A stretch of DNA of 64,000 nt from assembly GCF_001419985.1 (NCBI RefSeq), contig NZ_LJAL01000004.1:310001-374000 (forward strand), written 5' to 3'. The position numbers and the translations under genes are program-made. The stretch is from Loktanella sp. 5RATIMAR09. GTDB taxonomy: Bacteria; Pseudomonadota; Alphaproteobacteria; Rhodobacterales; Rhodobacteraceae. Below the pieces are notes generated by a model. That model did no database searches and had not been told where the DNA came from. It worked only from the letters and a program-made list of their open reading frames with translations. Shown here piece by piece: positions 51,883 to 61,221 of the stretch (position 1 is the stretch's first letter; every line of letters begins with the position of its first letter).

Positions 51883-52739
51883 TCATCATCCCCCAACTGC
51901 AAGGCAATCTGGTAGACCTGCCGGCGCGGCAGCCCCAATGCACCGGCCACAACAGTCGCCGCATCTTTCACACGCATGGTTTTCATCGCTTCCCGTAACG
52001 CCCCGTCAATATCGTCATCAGCGACCGCAACGGCACCGGCACGCCCCACCAACACAACGAGTTCGCCTTTGACCGCCCGATCAGCAAAAACATCCGCCAG
52101 CGTCGCAAGCGATCCCCGCGTGATCTCTTCAAACTTTTTCGTCAACTCGCGGCAAACCACCGCTTCTCTCTCATCCCCCAGAATATCGCGCAAATTAGCT
52201 AACATTTCCCCAACGCGTTTCGGGCTTTCGTAAAATACTAAAGTAAACGGAATATCGCGCAGTGTCGCGATTTCGTTTTCGCGCTGCTTTTTGCCCGAAG
52301 GCAGAAAACCGACAAACGCAAAGCGGTCCGTGGCCAGCCCCGACACCGTCAAACCTGCCAGTACCGCAGAAGCCCCCGGCGCGGTCGTCACTGCGACCCC
52401 CTCTTTGATCGCAGCGCGGCCCAATTCATACCCGGGATCCGCCACTAACGGTGTGCCCGCCTCGGAGACGTAAGCCACTGATTTCCCCGACTTCATATCC
52501 GCAACCAGCCGCGCGACAGCGCCGTCACCGCTGTGATCGTGAAACGCCACAACCTTGCGCCCATTGAGCGGAACGCCGTGTATTTCCATCAGCTTGCGCG
52601 CTGTCCGCGTGTCTTCGGCGGCAATCAGATCAGCGGACGCCAGAATATCCAGCGCGCGCAACGTGATATCGCGCGCCGATCCAATTGGCGTGGCCACAAA
52701 ATACAGACCGGCAGAGAGTGGCTTGCTTATAAAATTCAT
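51879..52739 (-). CDS. rsmI: 16S rRNA (cytidine1402-2'-O)-methyltransferase RsmI
   Basis: Tetrapyrrole-methylase-fold enzyme that 2'-O-methylates C1402 of 16S rRNA, fine-tuning the P site. 286 residues: LYFVATPIGSARDITLRALDILASADLIAAEDTRTARKLM, SVAYVSEAGTPLVADPGYELGRAAI, TVSGLATDRFAFVGFLPSGKKQRENEI, VFYESPKRVGEML and REAVVCRELTKKFEEITRG. The C-terminal helix resembles the short DNA-binding-like HTH of long RsmI forms. It is divergent from the LpoA-like gene with about 100 nt between, a layout found broadly in proteobacteria. Confidence 0.97.
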   Translation of the reverse strand: MNFISKPLSAGLYFVATPIGSARDITLRALDILASADLIAAEDTRTARKLMEIHGVPLNGRKVVAFHDHSGDGAVARLVADMKSGKSVAYVSEAGTPLVADPGYELGRAAIKEGVAVTTAPGASAVLAGLTVSGLATDRFAFVGFLPSGKKQRENEIATLRDIPFTLVFYESPKRVGEMLANLRDILGDEREAVVCRELTKKFEEITRGSLATLADVFADRAVKGELVVLVGRAGAVAVADDDIDGALREAMKTMRVKDAATVVAGALGLPRRQVYQIALQLGDDE

Positions 52740-52843
52740 CTCTGGACCCGCTGGCCCCCTGCTTTATGATGGACCTCAACATCGCGGCGGGACATGAGGC
52801 CTCGGCCAACTGCCGTTCGCGCGAAACAGGAGGAATACCACGC

Positions 52844-54028
52844 ATGTTTGCTCGTTTCAGCAACGCCCGCAAGTCGCTCGCGCGCTTTTTTGCATTTACC
52901 GCCCTGCTTTGGCTGGCAGCCTGTGATGTCACTTTGGCACCTGAAGCCAATGTTGGCCGCGCAATCGACCCCGATGAACCGATCGAAGTGGCCCTGCTGG
53001 TGCCTGGCGGTTCAGCACAGGAAACCGACAATCAACTGGCACGGAATTTTGAAAATGCGGCCCGCCTTGCGATCGCAGACCTGCAAGGCGCAACTATTGA
53101 CCTGCGTGTCTACAATACCGCCGGTGGCAACCCGCAACAGGCCGCACTGGCGGCGACGCAAGCTGTCAACGAAGGCGCAAAGATCATTATCGGGCCGCTT
53201 TACGGCGAGGCGGCAAATGCCGCCGGTGTCGCCATCGCTGGCCGAAACGTGAACGTGCTCGCATTCTCGAACAACAGCGCCTTTGCGGGTGGCAACGTGT
53301 TCATTTTGGGGCCGACATTCGACAATACGGCAGATCGTCTTGTCCAGTTTGGCACACGTCAGGGCATCAGCCGCTACTTTGTCGTCCACGGCGACGATCT
53401 GCCCGGCCGCGTCGGCCGCGATGCAATCACCTCGGCCATCCAAAGAAACGGTGGCGAGGTTTCCGGCGTGGATAGCTACCAGCTGTCACAGCAAGGCATC
53501 TTTACCGCCACACGCCGGATTGTGTCCAATGTGCGCAGTTCGGGCGCGCAGGGCGTGTTTACCACGGCCAGCGCAAACGCCGATTTGCCAATCCTTGCAA
53601 CAGCTCTGCCCGACGCGGGCATGGATACAGACCGCAGCCGCTTTATTGGCCTGACACGCTGGGATACGCTGCCCCAGATGGCCGCATTGCCAGGCCTTGA
53701 AGGCGGGCTTTTCACGGTCCCCGATCCGGGACCGTCGACACTTTTTGCCAACCGCTATGCCGCGACCTATGGCGAAACACCGCATCCTTTGGCAGGCCTT
53801 GCTTATGACGGCATCGCTGCAATCGGAGCACTTGCCGCGGCAGGTAACACACGGGCCGTGACCAAAGAGGCCCTCATCCAGCCACAAGGGTTCCGCGGCA
53901 CGTCCGGTGTCTTCCGTCTGCTGCCCAATGGCCTTAACCAGCGCGGCCTTGCCGTTGCTACATTTCAAAACAATCAGGTTGTAATCCTTGACCAAGCCCC
54001 AAGAAGTTTTGGCGCCCCAGGCCTCTGA
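52844..54028 (+). CDS. LpoA-like penicillin-binding protein activator lipoprotein
   Basis: 394 residues. A lipoprotein signal with lipobox LLWLAAC (Cys27) precedes a Peripla_BP_6 (Leu/Ile/Val-binding-like) domain: VALLVPGGSAQETDNQLARNFENAARLAIADLQGATIDLRVYNTAGG and IIGPLYGEAANAAGVAIAGRNVNVLAFSNNSAFAGGNVFILGPTFDNTADRL. It corresponds to the C-terminal half of LpoA, the outer-membrane activator of PBP1a, lacking LpoA's N-terminal TPR half. The start is ATG 52844 with AGGAGG upstream; the frame is open to 52766. The last 41 nt overlap the glnD start. An amino-acid-binding role is the alternative. Confidence 0.88.
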   Translation: MFARFSNARKSLARFFAFTALLWLAACDVTLAPEANVGRAIDPDEPIEVALLVPGGSAQETDNQLARNFENAARLAIADLQGATIDLRVYNTAGGNPQQAALAATQAVNEGAKIIIGPLYGEAANAAGVAIAGRNVNVLAFSNNSAFAGGNVFILGPTFDNTADRLVQFGTRQGISRYFVVHGDDLPGRVGRDAITSAIQRNGGEVSGVDSYQLSQQGIFTATRRIVSNVRSSGAQGVFTTASANADLPILATALPDAGMDTDRSRFIGLTRWDTLPQMAALPGLEGGLFTVPDPGPSTLFANRYAATYGETPHPLAGLAYDGIAAIGALAAAGNTRAVTKEALIQPQGFRGTSGVFRLLPNGLNQRGLAVATFQNNQVVILDQAPRSFGAPGL

Positions 54029-56804
54029 ACCCAAAACAGCATCAACACAAAGTACGCCGGACAGTTTGATCTGCCCGGCGTCCGTCATTTTTGACAACAA
54101 CGCCGTGCAAGCCCAGATCGACGCGGCAATCGCCGCCGCTTCATCCGAACGCGACATCCGCGCCGCGACCGTTGCTACATTGGCCCAAGCACGCCGAAGC
54201 GGCATGGCCCAGATTGCGGCAGCCTTCGAAGCACAGCCCTTTGCATCGCGCCCGACGACGCGGGCCTATAGCTGGCTGACCGACCAGATCGTGCAGACCG
54301 TGCTGGATGTGGCGCAAAACCACCTCCACCCGCTGCCTAACCCCACCGAAGGCGAACGCCTGTCACTGATCGCTGTGGGCGGGTATGGCCGGGGCGAGAT
54401 GGCACCCTATTCGGATGTCGATCTGCTGTTTCTGACGCCCTACAAAATCACGCCTTGGGCGGAGAGCGTCATCGAATCCATGCTGTATATGCTGTGGGAT
54501 CTGAAACTGAAGGTCGGACACGCGAGCCGCACCGTCAAAGACTGCCTGCGTCTGGCGAAAGAAGATTACACGATCCGTACCTCTCTTGTGGAATACAGGT
54601 ATCTGGCCGGTGATGCCGATCTGGCAGCGAAACTTGGTCAGCGCCTCTGGACCGACCTTTTCAAAACGACTGCCAGCGATTTTATCGAAGCCAAGTTGGA
54701 AGAACGCGCCACACGCCACCGCAAACAGGGCGGGCAACGCTATGTTGTCGAACCCAACGTAAAGGAAGGCAAGGGCGGGCTCCGTGATCTGCAATCGCTG
54801 TTCTGGATCAGCAAATACATCAATGGCGTGAAAGACGCGGCCGATCTGGTCAATCTGGGGGTTTTTACAGCCGAAGAATTCGAAACCTTTGTCACCGCCG
54901 AAGATTTTCTTTGGGCGGTCCGCTGTCATCTGCACCTGATCGCGGGGCGCCCTGTCGACCAGTTGACCTTTGACATGCAGGTTCAGGTGGCGGACGCAAT
55001 GGGATACACAGACCACGGCGGCCGCCGCGGGGTTGAACATTTCATGCAGGCCTATTTCCGGCAGGCCACCCATGTGGGTGAATTGACGCGCATTTTCCTG
55101 ACGGCACTTGAAGCCAATCACACCAAGCAAGAACCCGTGCTCGTACGACTTCTTGCGCGGCGCAAAAAGGCCAAGCCGCCCTACGCGATCAAACAGAACC
55201 GGCTGACGATTGCAAACGAGCGGGATTTCTTTGCCGACAAGGTGAACATGCTGCGGATCTTTGAAGAGGCGCTGCGCACGGGCACATTACTGCACCCTGA
55301 TGCGATGCGGCTGATCTCGGCCAATCTGCACCGGATCGACGAAGACCTGCGCAACGACAAAGAGGCGCGGCGGATCTTCCTTGATCTGCTGCTGAAGCAC
55401 GGCAACCCCGAACGGGCGCTGCGACGGATGAACGAATTGGGGGTGCTGGCCGCATTCATCCCCGAATTCGCGCCCATCGTCGCGATGATGCAGTTCAACA
55501 TGTACCACCACTACACGGTGGACGAACACACGATCCAATGCATCAGCAACTTGGCGCAGATCGAACGCAAGGAACTGAACGAGGAATTGCCGGTCTGTTC
55601 AGGTATTCTAGAACGCGGCGTGAACCGCAAGGTGCTTTATGTGGCGCTCCTGCTGCACGATATCGGCAAAGGGCGTGACGAAGACCATTCCATCCTTGGC
55701 GCCCAGATTGCGCGCAAGGTCGCACCTCGGCTGGGGCTGAACAAGAAGGAATGCGAAACAGTCGAATGGCTGATCCGCTATCACCTCTTGCTGTCCGATG
55801 TGGCGCAAAAGCGCGATATTTCGGAACCCCGCACCGTGCGCGGCTTTGCCAAGGCGGTAAAGTCGGTCGAACGGCTCGAGCTTCTGACCACCCTTACGGT
55901 CTGCGATATTCGCGGCGTCGGTCCCGGGACATGGAACAACTGGAAGGCGGTTCTGATCCGCAACCTTTACAAAGCGACCAAATCAGCGCTGGAAACCGGC
56001 CTTGAAGATCTCAACCGCGAGAGCCAGGAGGCCGAGGCAAAACGCGCCCTGCGCGCCGAGCTTGCCGATTGGGACAAGAAAGCGCTCAAGACCGAGATCG
56101 GACGCCACTATGGCACCTACTGGCAGGGGCTTCCGCTCTCTGCGCAGACGATTTTTGCAAGACTGCTGTCCGAGATCAATGACGATGAAATCAAGATCGA
56201 CCTTATGCTGGACGAAGACCGCGACGCGACCCGCGCCTGCTTTGCCATGGTCGACCATCCCGGTCTCTTCAGCCGCATGACGGGTGCCTTGGCGCTAGTC
56301 GGTGCGAACGTCGTGGACGCGCGCACCTACACATCCAAAGACGGCTATGCGACGGCCGTGTTCTGGATACAGGACGATGACGGAAACCCCTATGAGGCCG
56401 CACGGATGCCACGCCTGCGCACCATGATCGAGCGCATCCTGCGTGGCGAAATCGTCGCCAAAGAAGCGCTGAAAGACAAAGACAAGATCAAGAAGCGCGA
56501 ACGCGCCTTCCGCGTTCCCACGACCATTAGCTTTGATAACGAAGGCTCCGAAATCTATACGATCATCGAGGTCGACACCCGCGACCGTCCGGGACTGCTT
56601 TATGACCTGACGCGGACGCTGGCGAATAATCACGTCTATATCGCCTCTGCCGTAATCGCGACCTACGGTGAGCAGGTCGTGGATACCTTCTATGTCAAAG
56701 ACATGGTTGGGCTGAAATATTACAACGAGGCCAAACGCGCGTCGCTGGAACGCAAACTGCGCGAAGCCATCGCCCAAGGCGCCAAGCAGGCGGTGGCAGG
56801 ATGA
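53988..56804 (+). CDS. glnD: Bifunctional PII uridylyltransferase/uridylyl-removing enzyme
   Basis: Central nitrogen sensor: uridylylates PII when glutamine is low and removes UMP when it is high. The 938 residues contain the nucleotidyltransferase site VGGYGRGEMAPYSDVDLLFL near 128-147, a nucleotidyltransferase-associated helical domain, an HD phosphohydrolase domain from about 511 (VDEHTIQCI, LLLHDIGKGRDEDH), and two C-terminal ACT domains (from about 745, HPGLFSRMTGALALVGANVVDARTY, and about 862, DRPGLLYDLTRTLANNHVYIASAV). The TTG at 53988 is the only start that gives a normal length and overlaps the preceding gene by 41 nt; internal starts remain possible. Overlaps murJ by 4 nt. Confidence 0.95.
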   Translation: MTKPQEVLAPQASEPKTASTQSTPDSLICPASVIFDNNAVQAQIDAAIAAASSERDIRAATVATLAQARRSGMAQIAAAFEAQPFASRPTTRAYSWLTDQIVQTVLDVAQNHLHPLPNPTEGERLSLIAVGGYGRGEMAPYSDVDLLFLTPYKITPWAESVIESMLYMLWDLKLKVGHASRTVKDCLRLAKEDYTIRTSLVEYRYLAGDADLAAKLGQRLWTDLFKTTASDFIEAKLEERATRHRKQGGQRYVVEPNVKEGKGGLRDLQSLFWISKYINGVKDAADLVNLGVFTAEEFETFVTAEDFLWAVRCHLHLIAGRPVDQLTFDMQVQVADAMGYTDHGGRRGVEHFMQAYFRQATHVGELTRIFLTALEANHTKQEPVLVRLLARRKKAKPPYAIKQNRLTIANERDFFADKVNMLRIFEEALRTGTLLHPDAMRLISANLHRIDEDLRNDKEARRIFLDLLLKHGNPERALRRMNELGVLAAFIPEFAPIVAMMQFNMYHHYTVDEHTIQCISNLAQIERKELNEELPVCSGILERGVNRKVLYVALLLHDIGKGRDEDHSILGAQIARKVAPRLGLNKKECETVEWLIRYHLLLSDVAQKRDISEPRTVRGFAKAVKSVERLELLTTLTVCDIRGVGPGTWNNWKAVLIRNLYKATKSALETGLEDLNRESQEAEAKRALRAELADWDKKALKTEIGRHYGTYWQGLPLSAQTIFARLLSEINDDEIKIDLMLDEDRDATRACFAMVDHPGLFSRMTGALALVGANVVDARTYTSKDGYATAVFWIQDDDGNPYEAARMPRLRTMIERILRGEIVAKEALKDKDKIKKRERAFRVPTTISFDNEGSEIYTIIEVDTRDRPGLLYDLTRTLANNHVYIASAVIATYGEQVVDTFYVKDMVGLKYYNEAKRASLERKLREAIAQGAKQAVAG

Positions 56805-58363
56805 AACCCATCCGGCTGATGGCTGGCTTTTTCACCGTCGGCATCTGGACGTTACTCAGCCGCGTGATGGGCTTTGTGCGTGATATCATGATTGCCGCCT
56901 ACCTTGGCACCGGCCCCGTGGCCGAGGCATTTCTGGTCGCCTTTTCGCTGCCCAATCTCTTCCGCCGCTTCTTTGCCGAGGGGGCGTTCAACATGGCCTT
57001 CGTGCCGATGTTCTCTAAAAAGGTCGAAAGCGGTGAAGATGCCCAGCGCTTTGCACAAGACGCCTTTGTCGGTCTTGCGGGCGTGCTGACAGTCTTCACT
57101 GTGATCGGCATCATCTTGATGCCAGCACTTGTCACACTAATGGCCAGCGGCTTTCTCGGGTCTGAGCGGTTTGATCTTGCAGTCTACTACGGACGCATCG
57201 CCTTTCCCTATATTCTCTTCATCTCGCTGACGGCTCTGCTGTCGGGGGTTCTGAATGCCGTGGGCCGGTTTACAGCGGCGGCAGCCGCACCCGTTCTGCT
57301 GAATGTCATCTTTATCGTCGCACTGGTCATTACCGGCCTGACCGGCGATGCTACGGCACCTGATGCCCAATCCAGCATCGGCCAATCCCTTGCAATTGCG
57401 GTACCGATTGCGGGTCTCGCGCAGCTTGCGCTGGTTTGGGTCGCAGCCAAGCGTTCGGGCTATTCCCTGCGCCCCGGCATGCCCAAAATCACCCCCGAAC
57501 TGAAACGCCTTGCCATCATCGCAGCGCCCGCAGCTCTCGCGGGCGGTGTCGTGCAGATCAATCTTCTTGTTGGCCGCCAAGTCGCGAGCTTCTTTGAAGG
57601 CGCTGTTGCATGGCTCAATTACGCCGACCGGCTCTATCAATTGCCCCTTGGCGTCGTGGGGATCGCAATCGGGGTTGTGCTGCTGCCCGATCTGTCACGC
57701 CGTCTGCGCGCGGGTGATGATGCAGGCGGCCAAGATGCGTTTAACCGTGCCTCTGAAATCAGCCTTGCGCTGACTATTCCCGCTTCCGTCGCTCTCATGG
57801 CGATCCCGATCCCGCTGGTCAGCGTCCTATTTGAGCGCGGCGCATTCACCAGCGATGATACCGCCGCGACAGCTCTGGCCGTCGCAGTCTACGGTCTAGG
57901 CCTGCCTGCCTTTGTGTTGCAAAAAACCCTGCAACCACTGTTCTTTGCCCGCGAAGACACCAGACGGCCCTTCTACTATGCCCTTGCCGCCATGGTTCTG
58001 AACGCGGCACTAGCCATCGGATTATCACCGCAAATCGGCTTTATTGCAGCGGCCATCGGCACGTCCCTGACGGGCTGGGCGATGGTTGTGATGCTGATGC
58101 GCGGCGCGCGAACCATGGGTGACGCAGGAAAATTCGACGCGCGTTTCAAAAAGCGGCTGGGGCGGATCATCCTGTCAGCACTCGTGATGGGCGCGATCCT
58201 CTTTGCAAGTGCTACGGTGATGACGCCCTTCTTCGGCATCGCAACACTGCGTTATCTGGCACTGCTGGTTTTGGTGCTGATCGGCATCGTCAGCTACTTT
58301 GGCATCGGTCATCTGCTGGGCGCGTTCAAACTGTCCGAGTTCAAACGCAACCTGCGCCGCTAG
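56801..58363 (+). CDS. murJ: Lipid II flippase MurJ (MviN)
   Basis: Inner-membrane flippase moving lipid II to the periplasm for peptidoglycan synthesis. 520 residues, about 14 helices. Family features: FTVGIWTLLSRVMGFVRDIMIAAYLGTGPVAEAFLVAFSLPNLFRRFFAEGAFNMAFVPMFSKKVE (essential Arg of helix 1-2 and the FRRFFAEGAF signature), LASFFEGAVAWLNYADRLYQLPLGVVGIAIGVVLLPDLSRRL and LFERGAFTSDDTAATALAV. The ATG overlaps the glnD stop by 4 nt; glnD-murJ linkage is common in alphaproteobacteria. Ends in a 4-nt convergent overlap. Confidence 0.97.
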   Translation: MKPIRLMAGFFTVGIWTLLSRVMGFVRDIMIAAYLGTGPVAEAFLVAFSLPNLFRRFFAEGAFNMAFVPMFSKKVESGEDAQRFAQDAFVGLAGVLTVFTVIGIILMPALVTLMASGFLGSERFDLAVYYGRIAFPYILFISLTALLSGVLNAVGRFTAAAAAPVLLNVIFIVALVITGLTGDATAPDAQSSIGQSLAIAVPIAGLAQLALVWVAAKRSGYSLRPGMPKITPELKRLAIIAAPAALAGGVVQINLLVGRQVASFFEGAVAWLNYADRLYQLPLGVVGIAIGVVLLPDLSRRLRAGDDAGGQDAFNRASEISLALTIPASVALMAIPIPLVSVLFERGAFTSDDTAATALAVAVYGLGLPAFVLQKTLQPLFFAREDTRRPFYYALAAMVLNAALAIGLSPQIGFIAAAIGTSLTGWAMVVMLMRGARTMGDAGKFDARFKKRLGRIILSALVMGAILFASATVMTPFFGIATLRYLALLVLVLIGIVSYFGIGHLLGAFKLSEFKRNLRR

Positions 58364-59040
58364 GCCCGTTCCCGCATCCGGCGCACCAGACTGGCCCACC
58401 CGCCGGGTGCCAGCAGTGTCGAGAGGACGAAACCCGTCACAAATCCGGTGAGTTCGGAAATCCACTGGCTGTTGCCGCCAAAGATCAGACCGAAGATGAG
58501 CTGGATCGCCAAGAGAAACCCGATCAGCCGGAACGCCATGATCTGGTTCTCTCCGGCACTTCCAAGCCGCAGCCACAACACATAGGTATAGGCCCCGATC
58601 AGACCGTAAACCGGCGTAAAGGCCCCAATAAGCAATGTGGTGTCAGCCGCCAGCAACCCGAAAACGACCGCACCGGCAATGCTGGTGACAACATAGACAC
58701 CCAGCACTTTGAGCGATCCGTAATACTCGGCTGTATACTTCCCCAAAGCGAGGACCAAAGCCGCACAGAACGCCATCTGGATCAGGTCGCCATTGATAAA
58801 TGTGTAGGTGAAAAACCGCTTGAGCATATCAAGGCTGTAGTCCCCGCTTACCAGCACTCGGTCCAGCACCGCAGGGGCAAAGCCGAATTCCTCAATCGCG
58901 GCAATCCGCCAGCCCAATCCGCGCGGGCCACCGATGATCCCTGCATTCGCTAGCTGAAAGACAACTTCGATTCCGACGATCGCAAGCGCCAGCACGATAA
59001 TCACGACGGGCAGAGTGTTGAACGGGCTTTCGGGCTTCAT
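58360..59040 (-). CDS. Rhomboid-fold membrane protein lacking catalytic residues
   Basis: 226 residues from ATG 59040, with six predicted membrane helices in the rhomboid arrangement. RFFTYTFINGDLIQMAFCAALVLALGKYTAEYYGSLKVL aligns with the usual loop1-helix2 pattern (F..H....H...N....G...E..G), and AFTPVYGLIGA and WISELTGFVTGFVL with helices 4 and 6. The serine of GASG is Phe141 (GAFT) and the histidine of AHLGG is Glu196 (SELTG); the loop histidines are also replaced (ING, LIQ). It is therefore predicted to be proteolytically inactive, an iRhom/derlin-like pseudoprotease. Frame extends to 59145 but overlaps trpS. Confidence 0.88.
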   Translation of the reverse strand: MKPESPFNTLPVVIIVLALAIVGIEVVFQLANAGIIGGPRGLGWRIAAIEEFGFAPAVLDRVLVSGDYSLDMLKRFFTYTFINGDLIQMAFCAALVLALGKYTAEYYGSLKVLGVYVVTSIAGAVVFGLLAADTTLLIGAFTPVYGLIGAYTYVLWLRLGSAGENQIMAFRLIGFLLAIQLIFGLIFGGNSQWISELTGFVTGFVLSTLLAPGGWASLVRRMRERA

Positions 59041-59129
59041 AAGGGGTCTCGCAGGGCTGTTGACGTTGACGCATCGCTCGGACATGGGTATGCGACCCCT
59101 GCCCCGAAATCCAGAGCGGACATTGCACC

Positions 59130-60146
59130 ATGAGCCAAACACCATTCACACCGCGCGTCTTCTCGGGGATCAAACCCTCAGGCGGGCTGACACTTGGCAA
59201 CTATTTGGGCGCGATCAAGCGGTTCGTCGGCATGCAGGGCCAGATGGAAACCATCTATTGCGTCGTCGATATGCACGCGATCACCGTCTGGCAGGATCCC
59301 AAGGAACTGGCCAATATGACCCGCGAAGTGGCCGCCGGATACCTTGCTGCGGGCCTCGACCCCAGCCAATCCATCCTGTTCAACCAAAGCCAGGTTGCAG
59401 CCCATGCCGAATTGGGATGGATTTTCAACTGCGTCGCCCGCGTTGGCTGGATGAACCGCATGACCCAGTTCAAGGACAAGGCAGGCAGCAACGCCGAGAA
59501 AGTGTCGCTGGGTCTCTACGCCTACCCTGCGCTGATGGCGGCAGACATCCTGCTCTATCACGCCACGCATGTGCCCGTGGGCGAGGACCAGAAACAGCAC
59601 GTTGAATTGACACGCGACATCGCCGCGAAGTTCAACCATGACTTCAAAACCGATTTTTTCCCGCTGACCGAACCGGTCATCGAAGGCCCCGCCATGCGCA
59701 TTATGAACCTGCGTGACGGGACCAAGAAAATGTCCAAGTCGGGCGAAAGCGATATGGAACGCATCAACATGACCGATGATGCCGATAAGATCGCCAAGAA
59801 ATTCAAGAAGGCAAAAACCGACCCAGAGCCGCTGCCCGAAACGGTCGAGGGCCTGAAAGACCGCCCTGAAGCCCGCAATCTGGTCGAGATTTACGCAGCC
59901 CTCAATGACATGACTGCCGAAGCCGTCATTGCCGAATACCCCGGCGCGGGCTGGGGTACATTCAAACCGGCGCTGGCCGATCTGGCGGTTGCGAAACTGG
60001 CCCCGATTTCAGAAGAGATGGCACGCTTCATGGCTGATCCGGCAGAGATCGACCGGATCCTTGGCGCGGGCGCGGAAAAAGCGCGGGCCATCGCCAATCC
60101 GATCTTGCGGGATACCTATGATATCGTGGGGCTACTGCGCAGCTAA
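59130..60146 (+). CDS. trpS: Tryptophanyl-tRNA synthetase
   Basis: Class I synthetase charging tRNA-Trp. 338 residues: [24 protein letters not shown] carries the HIGH-equivalent TLGNY, then [82 protein letters not shown] and the KMSKS motif [16 protein letters not shown] 59130 matches the family start, with an appropriate divergent gap of 89 nt to the rhomboid-like gene. Confidence 0.97.
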   Translation: MSQTPFTPRVFSGIKPSGGLTLGNYLGAIKRFVGMQGQMETIYCVVDMHAITVWQDPKELANMTREVAAGYLAAGLDPSQSILFNQSQVAAHAELGWIFNCVARVGWMNRMTQFKDKAGSNAEKVSLGLYAYPALMAADILLYHATHVPVGEDQKQHVELTRDIAAKFNHDFKTDFFPLTEPVIEGPAMRIMNLRDGTKKMSKSGESDMERINMTDDADKIAKKFKKAKTDPEPLPETVEGLKDRPEARNLVEIYAALNDMTAEAVIAEYPGAGWGTFKPALADLAVAKLAPISEEMARFMADPAEIDRILGAGAEKARAIANPILRDTYDIVGLLRS

Positions 60147-60312
60147 CGCAAACCGCAGCGCAGGCAGCATAAGCGGCGGCTGTGCGGTCTGGTTTCAACG
60201 CGTCGCTGCGACAGAGGCCTCAAATACTGCTGGCAGGGCTTGATACTGCAGGGCCTTTGGCAGACATGCCGCTAACCCATTGGTTGCATCCGCGCCACGT
60301 ATCAAAAGCAGA

Positions 60313-60891
60313 CTACTGCGTGACAGTTGCGTCAGACAACAAGCTGTCGATTTGCCGTGTGATCTGATCCGAAAGCGGATTTACACGAGAGACAAAAGTG
60401 TCGACAACCTGTCCCTGCCGATCAAGCAAGACCTTGTTGAAATTCCATCTGGGCGAAAATCCAGCCTCTTGACGGAGTGACTGATAAAACGGATGTGCAT
60501 TGCGCCCTTTCACTCCGGTAATCACAGTCATGGGCATGTCAATGCCATAGATGAGCTCGCAAAACTCTTTGACCTCGGCGTTGCTTGCCAGCTCTTGGTT
60601 GAAATCGTCCGAGGGGACCGCAAGCACCACCAATCCTTGATCGCGGTAGCGGTCATAAAGCGCCTGCAATTCGCGATACTGCTCTGTAAAGACACACATC
60701 GAGGCTGTATTGACCACAAGAACAGGCTGCCCTTCCCATTGCGCGAGGGTCAATGTCCCACCATCAATTGAGTCGAACGGGGTCTGTCTATCAAGTGCAG
60801 TGGTCTGGCTGCTCCACAAGACAAAAAATGCTGTCAGGACGCACAGCGCGCTTAACTTGAGTCGGAACATATGTCGTTTGGCCATGATCAT
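60313..60891 (-). CDS. Exported glutathione-peroxidase-family protein
   Basis: 192 residues with an N-terminal export signal (RLKLSALCVLTAFFVLWSSQTTA), then the GPx/thioredoxin fold: PFDSIDGGTLTLAQWEGQPVLVVNTASMCVFTEQYRELQALYDRY, with peroxidatic Cys66 in ASMCVFT. The usual second segment FPCNQFGGQEP is replaced by AVPSDDFNQELASN, so the common resolving Cys is absent and Ser94 stands there. The Trp/Asn of the tetrad appears as RWNFNKVLLD. Predicted periplasmic thiol peroxidase. ATGs at 60891, 60885 and 60870 are all possible starts. Confidence 0.88.
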   Translation of the reverse strand: MIMAKRHMFRLKLSALCVLTAFFVLWSSQTTALDRQTPFDSIDGGTLTLAQWEGQPVLVVNTASMCVFTEQYRELQALYDRYRDQGLVVLAVPSDDFNQELASNAEVKEFCELIYGIDMPMTVITGVKGRNAHPFYQSLRQEAGFSPRWNFNKVLLDRQGQVVDTFVSRVNPLSDQITRQIDSLLSDATVTQ

Positions 60892-61221
60892 AAATGCACT
60901 CTCGAACTGCTACGCCAACACTTAGTCCGTTCCTCCGGACTTCAAGCTCTTGGTGAAGACCCGCGCGGCCCAATTGGCAATCGGTGATCACTGCGTCCGA
61001 TAACCTGAGTGCAATGCAGCCGTTCATCGGACCTCACCCCTTGCGTGGTGTGGAACGCTCGTTTTCTTGCGTTTTTCATTGCGTCGCATCTCTGTGACCT
61101 GCCCCAAACTGCATAGCGGAACGAAAATGTGCATTTCTGCACATCGAATATTATGAAATGCGTATTTTGTGCAAATATGAGATGACGTATCTTAATGTCA
61201 TGCACAAACAAGAGGCACACC
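60892..61221. other. 330-nt intergenic region between peroxidase and VOC gene
   Basis: Divergent promoter region. No ORF with a ribosome site was found. The right half is A/T-rich relative to the window and contains an exact 18-nt inverted repeat (61127-61144), described separately, followed by TTATGAAAT and a TTAATGT stretch that may form the VOC promoter. Confidence 0.45.
61127..61144. promoter_or_regulatory. Candidate operator: ATGTGCA-N4-TGCACAT inverted repeat
   Basis: Perfect 7-nt half-sites separated by TTTC, about 78-95 nt upstream of the VOC gene. The size and symmetry fit a dimeric helix-turn-helix regulator site. No regulator gene is adjacent. Confidence 0.5.
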
